Assembly (NCBI GenBank): GCA_900772675.1
Contig: CAAGRM010000209.1
Coordinates: forward strand, 1-6,688
Direction: 5' to 3'
DNA from: Lachnospiraceae bacterium
GTDB lineage: Bacteria; Bacillota; Clostridia; Lachnospirales; Lachnospiraceae
DNA: 6,688 nt
Notes under the pieces: model-generated
Database searches by the model: none
The model's input: the letters and a program-made list of their open reading frames with translations, nothing else
What the model was told of the DNA's origin: nothing
Shown: one piece after another, positions 4,060 to 6,688 of the stretch
Layout: every line of letters begins with the position of its first letter
Numbering within the stretch: the stretch's first letter is position 1
Made by a program: the position numbers and the translations under genes

Positions 4060-5046
4060 ATGGCAGAAGATTTTATGACGGCTGCGGTAAAACGCGTAGA
4101 AGCACAATTTGCGAAAAGCGGCGTTTCCGAAAGCTATGCAGCATTTGAAAGAAAAGACAGCCAGATCGAGATGCGCGATGGTGTGAAGCTGCATACAATC
4201 TATTATTTTCCAAGGAAAGGTGGATCAGGAGAAAACAAGAAATATCCCGTCATTCTGACTCGTACCTGCTATCCGGGCAACGACCGTATTCACTGTGCCT
4301 ACGGTGAGGGACTGGCGCGCAGAGGTTATGTGTATGTCTACCAGTATTGCCGCGGCAGAGAGCAGTCGGAAGGAAAATGGGAGCCAAACATCAATGAGCG
4401 GAACGATGGCATTGACACCATGGATTACCTTGTGGAGCAGCCATGGTGCGAAATCTTAGGCTACTGGGGTCATTCCTACACAAGCATGACCGGCTGGGCG
4501 TTCGCTGATGCCGCGGAGGGGAAAGTTGCCGCAATGTTTCTGGAGGACTATGGAACGGATCGTTTTGTATCAGCCTACGAGAAGGGCTGCTTCCGCCACG
4601 ATATCCTGACCGCATGGTCGATGGAAAATGCGGAAAAACCAGTGAATGCTGACTATCGCGAAAGCTGCCGTTACCTGCCGCAGATTGAAGTGGACGAGGC
4701 GCTGTGGGGACAGCGTGTTCCGTCCTACCGCGAATACATCACAAGCCCGAGCCCGGATGCGGCACTCTGGCAGACGGGCTGGTGGAAACAGTTGCGGGAA
4801 ATTCCATCAAAAACGAAGGTTCCGATTTATCTTTTAAGCGGCTGGTACGATCATCACCACGGCAGCAGTATGAAAACGTGGGAGCGGCTGAACGAGGAAA
4901 CAAAACAGCACAGCTGGCTCGAAATCGGCGCCTGGAACCACTTTTTCCAGATCTGCCTCGAGGGCAAAGAGGTGCTGCACCCGCAGAATGAAGAAATTCC
5001 TGCGTGCCGCCTTCCTTTTCCTGCTCAAGAGGGAACTCCATGTTGA
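4060..5046 (+). CDS. CocE/NonD or X-Pro dipeptidyl-peptidase (S15)-like hydrolase, C-terminally truncated
   Basis: This 328-aa alpha/beta hydrolase of the CocE/S15 class cleaves an ester or amide bond of an unknown substrate. Residues 35-70 form the entry strands (IEMRDGVKLHT). The nucleophile Ser139 is in GYWGHSYTS, Asp264 is in LSGWYD and His294 is in GAWNHF, so the whole catalytic triad is visible. Family members usually run to about 550 aa with a C-terminal beta-sandwich. Here homology stops around residue 311, and the last 16 residues are read from the antisense strand of a DUF4317 gene, so the beta-sandwich domain is lost. It is probably a non-functional or altered remnant. The start ATG 4060 has GGAGG (4046-4050) at 9 bases and lies 4 bases after the previous stop; it is the third gene of the AtuA operon. 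The open frame reaches back to 3955 but only as overlap with the upstream gene. Confidence 0.85.
   Translation: MAEDFMTAAVKRVEAQFAKSGVSESYAAFERKDSQIEMRDGVKLHTIYYFPRKGGSGENKKYPVILTRTCYPGNDRIHCAYGEGLARRGYVYVYQYCRGREQSEGKWEPNINERNDGIDTMDYLVEQPWCEILGYWGHSYTSMTGWAFADAAEGKVAAMFLEDYGTDRFVSAYEKGCFRHDILTAWSMENAEKPVNADYRESCRYLPQIEVDEALWGQRVPSYREYITSPSPDAALWQTGWWKQLREIPSKTKVPIYLLSGWYDHHHGSSMKTWERLNEETKQHSWLEIGAWNHFFQICLEGKEVLHPQNEEIPACRLPFPAQEGTPC
4985..4996. other. Rearrangement junction fusing the hydrolase gene to an opposite-strand DUF4317 gene
   Basis: On the plus strand, hydrolase homology ends at about LEGKEVLHPQNEE (ending 4995). On the minus strand, the DUF4317-type protein reads normally to EGGTQEFL (ending 4991) and then turns into antisense hydrolase sequence. 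Both reading frames lose family character within a few bases of each other, which places the join at about 4985-4996. The base composition also changes here, from GC-rich on the left to AT-rich on the right. No insertion sequence, att site or long repeat is seen at the join. A deletion, an inversion endpoint or an assembly error would all look like this. Confidence 0.75.
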
Positions 5047-5254
5047 TTAGATTTTTGCCGACAGTGCCGGATAATGTTTTTTTGAAAATTTCAAAGTATT
5101 TGAACATTTCTTCTTCAGAAAGGGAGAGAAATGCTTCTTTTAATTCAGTTTTCTTGTTCTTTTCTCCGTCAACGTAGCATCCGCAGATGCGGGTGATGGA
5201 ACAGTTCTCTGGTGTGAACTGTTTCTTGATTTCAGAAATTTCTTTTTTGTTCAT
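4991..5254 (-). pseudogene. DUF4317 family protein, 5' fragment
   Basis: The minus-strand frame starting at 5254 gives about 88 residues (MNKKEISEIKKQFTPENCSI, then TRICGCYVDGEKNKK, MFKYFEIFKKTLSGTVGKNL and EGGTQEFL) that match the N-terminus of the DUF4317 family, uncharacterised proteins of about 400 aa in Clostridia. After the junction near 4991 the frame runs on to 4739, but those 84 or so residues are antisense hydrolase sequence with no family character. At least three quarters of the gene is therefore missing. The promoter and RBS (GAGGTG, 5265-5270, 10 bases before the ATG) are intact, so the fragment could still be transcribed. The function of the family is unknown. Confidence 0.8.
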
Positions 5255-5287
5255 ACAATCTGTACACCTCGTAATAATATACCTTTT

Positions 5288-5316
5288 ATTATAGCCCAGT
5301 TATAGCTTTGTGGCAA
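5288..5316 (-). promoter_or_regulatory. Near-consensus sigma-A promoter reading leftward (DUF4317)
   Basis: On the minus strand, TTGCCA (5316-5311) is followed after exactly 17 bases by a perfect TATAAT (5293-5288). Transcription should start near 5281 and proceed through the DUF4317 fragment. With the 3' end of that gene and its terminator gone, the transcript would continue antisense into the hydrolase gene. Confidence 0.85.
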
Positions 5317-5328
5317 GGTTGATTTCGG

Positions 5329-5396
5329 CACCTGGTCACATTTTAGATGCCTGAAACAGATGGATGCGTAATTATGTGACCGAGAATTTACAGGTG
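5329..5396. repeat. Nested inverted repeats between divergent promoters
   Basis: CACCTGGTCACAT (5329-5341) faces ATGTGACC (5374-5381) and CAGGTG (5391-5396). GGTCACAT/ATGTGACC is a perfect 8-bp inverted pair and CACCTG/CAGGTG a perfect 6-bp one, nested with an extra 9 bases on the right side. They lie between the leftward DUF4317 promoter and the rightward nitroreductase promoter. Possible readings are paired operator half-sites or the ends of a small palindromic element; no target duplication was found. Confidence 0.5.
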
Positions 5397-5413
5397 TATT
5401 TTACCAATGTCCA

Positions 5414-5422
5414 TGCTATAAT
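5414..5422 (+). promoter_or_regulatory. Extended -10 promoter of the nitroreductase gene
   Basis: TGCTATAAT (5414-5422) is a perfect extended -10 element (TGN plus TATAAT). No consensus -35 exists at 16-18 bases; the nearest, TTTACA (5387-5392), is 24 bases upstream, which an extended -10 can tolerate. Transcription should start near 5429, leaving a leader of about 80 bases with two overlapping hairpins. Confidence 0.75.
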
Positions 5423-5438
5423 ATAGGAAAATATTGTT

Positions 5439-5479
5439 ACGTTTTACCCGGAAGGGGATAACGTTAAAGTATCTTTAAC
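5439..5479 (+). other. Two overlapping hairpins in the nitroreductase 5' UTR
   Basis: The first arm ACGTTTTACCC (5439-5449) pairs with GGGGATAACGT (5454-5464) at 9 of 11 positions around a GGAA tetraloop of the GNRA type. The second is a perfect dyad, GTTAAAG (5463-5469) TAT CTTTAAC (5473-5479). They share bases 5463-5464, so both cannot be complete at once. They end 17 bases before the RBS. The second could equally be a DNA operator; it is not a Rex box because the spacing of GTTAA and TTAAC is 7 and not 4. Confidence 0.45.
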
Positions 5480-5510
5480 AGAAGTAAATGAGCACAGGAG
5501 GATATAGGCG

Positions 5511-6029
5511 ATGAATGAAGCTATGAAGAATCTTTTGGAACGAAGAAGTGTACGTGGATATAAAAAGGATTTGGTCCCGGCAGAAGTGCTGGATGAGATT
5601 TTGGAAGCAGGTAAGTACGCACCAAGTGGAATGGGACAGCAGAAAACTCTTATGGTTATAACTCAGAAGCCGGAGCTTGTTGCGAAACTTTCTAAAATGA
5701 ATGCAGATGTGATGGGAGCCAAGAGTGATCCATTTTATGGTGCACCGACAGTTGTGATCGTTTTTGCAGACAGTGAGCAGGGTACCTGTGTGGAAAATGG
5801 AAGTCTTGTCATGGGGAATCTGATGAATGCGGCTCATGCGGTTGGAGTGGATTCCTGCTGGATTCATCGTGCGAGAGAGGTGTTTGATTCAGAAGAAGGT
5901 AAAGCACTGAAAGCTGAGTGGGGTGTACCGGAGTCTTATATTGGAATTGGTCATTGTGTGCTTGGATATCGTTCTGGAGAATATCCGGAAGCTAAAGCAA
6001 GAAAAGATGGTTTTGTAATTAAGGTTTGA
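5511..6029 (+). CDS. Nitroreductase family protein
   Basis: This 172-aa FMN-dependent oxidoreductase belongs to the short nitroreductase subfamily; such enzymes use NAD(P)H to reduce nitro compounds, quinones or other acceptors in the cytoplasm, normally as dimers. FMN-contact motifs are seen at the N-terminus (ERRSVRGY, 10-17, with R11, R12, S13 and R15), at APSGMGQQ (37-44), and in the second half at GIGHCVLGY (145-153). The length and motif order are complete. The physiological substrate cannot be told. The start ATG 5511 has GGAGG (5497-5501) at 9 bases. It has its own promoter and structured leader, and the acylphosphatase gene follows in the same direction without a visible terminator, so the two may be co-transcribed. 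Confidence 0.92.
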   Translation: MNEAMKNLLERRSVRGYKKDLVPAEVLDEILEAGKYAPSGMGQQKTLMVITQKPELVAKLSKMNADVMGAKSDPFYGAPTVVIVFADSEQGTCVENGSLVMGNLMNAAHAVGVDSCWIHRAREVFDSEEGKALKAEWGVPESYIGIGHCVLGYRSGEYPEAKARKDGFVIKV

Positions 6030-6188
6030 TATCTGGTTGATGTGACTGATGTGGGGATGACAGTGTGAGTATTTTTAAGAGGAAGAAGTATCAGACTTTT
6101 TTGGAGGCTTCCGAAGGAACGGAAGTTTCTGAGGATTCTGGGGAATATGCCAGAGGGATATGGGATGGACATAAAGGTAATATAGAAC

Positions 6189-6195
6189 AGGAGGG
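6189..6195 (+). promoter_or_regulatory. RBS that favours the short acylphosphatase start
   Basis: AGGAGGG lies 10 bases before the ATG at 6206, which would give a protein of the standard acylphosphatase length. The alternative in-frame GTG at 6065 has only a weak GGGG stretch (6053-6056). Confidence 0.6.
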
Positions 6196-6205
6196 AAAGT
6201 CTGAG

Positions 6206-6481
6206 ATGAGTGAGGATCTGATCAGGAAGCATTATTGGTTTTCGGGGAGAGTGCAGGGGGTCGGATTTCGGTATCGGGCTTGTTATATTGCCAGTTCTCT
6301 GGGGGTGACCGGATGGGTGAGGAATAACTGGGATGAGCGTGTGGAGATGGAAGCACAGGGAACCAGGGAGCAGCTTGCCAGGATGGTGGAGATGCTGTAT
6401 AGGCAAAGTTTTATTGGGATTGAGGGGGTTGAGGATAGGATTATTCCGGTTGAGGTGGAGAGTGGGTTTTATGCCAGATAG
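6206..6481 (+). CDS. Acylphosphatase
   Basis: This 91-aa protein is a complete acylphosphatase, a small cytoplasmic enzyme that hydrolyses the carboxyl-phosphate bond of acylphosphates such as acetyl phosphate. FSGRVQGVGFRYR (12-24) contains the phosphate loop and the catalytic Arg22. GWVRNNWDERVEMEAQG (36-52) contains the catalytic Asn40. In the family signature a glycine normally stands four residues after that asparagine; here it is Glu44. The ATG at 6206 is preferred because of the RBS at 6189-6195 and the normal length. The same frame is open back to GTG 6065, which would add a 47-residue charged, probably disordered N-terminus (138 aa in total). That extension cannot be excluded. It follows the nitroreductase gene on the same strand. 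Confidence 0.9.
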   Translation: MSEDLIRKHYWFSGRVQGVGFRYRACYIASSLGVTGWVRNNWDERVEMEAQGTREQLARMVEMLYRQSFIGIEGVEDRIIPVEVESGFYAR

Positions 6482-6499
6482 AAGAGGAATGTAAGCTTA

Positions 6500-6688
6500 A
6501 ACAATTCTCTTTAGTTTGATGCCGGGGCTTAAGAAAAGCTAAGCCTCGGAAAATCTGCTAAAAGGGGACGCAAGTGCCAATAATTCTTTTCGGCTCGGTT
6601 TCGGGCCTTAAGAAAAGTTAGGCTCTGGGAAAACTGCTAAAGGGGACGCAAGCGCAAATAATTCTCTTCGGCTCGGTTTCGGGCCTTA
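6500..6688. repeat. Imperfect tandem repeat, unit about 78-79 bp, running out of the window
   Basis: Three units can be aligned: 6500-6578 (79 bp), 6579-6656 (78 bp) and 6657-6688 (first 32 bp, cut by the window end). Units 2 and 3 differ at only one of the 32 shared positions; unit 1 is more diverged. The best-kept blocks are AATAATTCT at the start, TTAAGAAAAG in the middle and GGGGACGCAAG near the end. In unit 1, CCGGGGCTTA (6520-6529) pairs with TAAGCCTCGG (6538-6547ff) as a hairpin around a loop of about 8 bases; unit 2 forms only a weaker version. No ORF of note crosses the array. The number of further copies to the right is unknown. Confidence 0.7.

Noticed and set aside
5463..5479. Rex (redox-sensing repressor) operator
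   Set aside because: Rex sites have TTGTTAA-N4-TTAACAA; here the GTTAA and TTAAC halves are 7 bases apart.
5951..6406. 151-aa minus-strand ORF across the nitroreductase/acylphosphatase boundary
   Set aside because: It is a shadow of two well-supported plus-strand genes with no family resemblance.
6500..6688. Resemblance of GGGGACGCAAG in the repeats to the GACGCAA box of c-di-GMP-I (GEMM) riboswitches
   Set aside because: The upstream GGCAAACC-type strand and the paired GNRA tetraloop/receptor hairpins are not visible. The motif is also repeated every 78 bases without a following gene start.
6500..6688. CRISPR array
   Set aside because: The repeat units are adjacent and similar over their full length, with no unique spacers of uniform size between short identical repeats.

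Overview
The window looks like a chromosomal segment of a gut-type Clostridia, most likely Lachnospiraceae. I infer this from strong AGGAGG-type ribosome binding sites, a Firmicutes-type L10 leader with attenuator ahead of rplJ, Clostridia-type L10 and L7/L12 proteins, and the N-terminus of a DUF4317 protein, a family typical of Clostridia. No rRNA, tRNA or CRISPR array is visible.

Layout. Positions 96-255 hold a compact 144-bp element with terminal inverted repeats and a perfect 8-bp flanking direct repeat, so probably a MITE-like insertion. It lies just upstream of a consensus promoter (287-315), an L10 autoregulatory leader with terminator/attenuator (about 325-450), and the rplJ-rplL operon, which ends in a strong terminator at 1476-1509. 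Next comes a PAS plus Fis-type helix-turn-helix regulator that lacks the usual AAA+ domain (1670-2203). A possible 22-residue hydrophobic micro-ORF (2221-2289) and a long hairpin follow it. A tight three-gene operon then encodes an AtuA/DUF1446 protein (2399-3751), its C-terminal domain as a separate small protein (3756-4055), and a CocE/X-Pro-dipeptidyl-peptidase-like alpha/beta hydrolase (4060-5046).

The hydrolase is cut off about residue 311 by a sharp junction near 4991. Beyond the junction the sequence is the 5' part of an opposite-strand DUF4317 gene that still has its RBS and a near-perfect sigma-A promoter. Both genes are truncated at the same point, which indicates a deletion, an inversion, or an assembly join. 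To the right are a nitroreductase (5511-6029) with a structured leader, an acylphosphatase (6206-6481), and the start of a tandem array of roughly 78-bp repeats (6500 to the window end).

The genes fall into three blocks: ribosomal stalk proteins with self-regulation; a small regulated catabolic cluster (PAS sensor, AtuA pair, hydrolase) of unknown substrate; and a redox/housekeeping pair. The most interesting points are the MITE-like element, the hydrolase/DUF4317 junction, the AAA+-less regulator next to a split AtuA system, the micro-ORF, and the 78-bp repeats.
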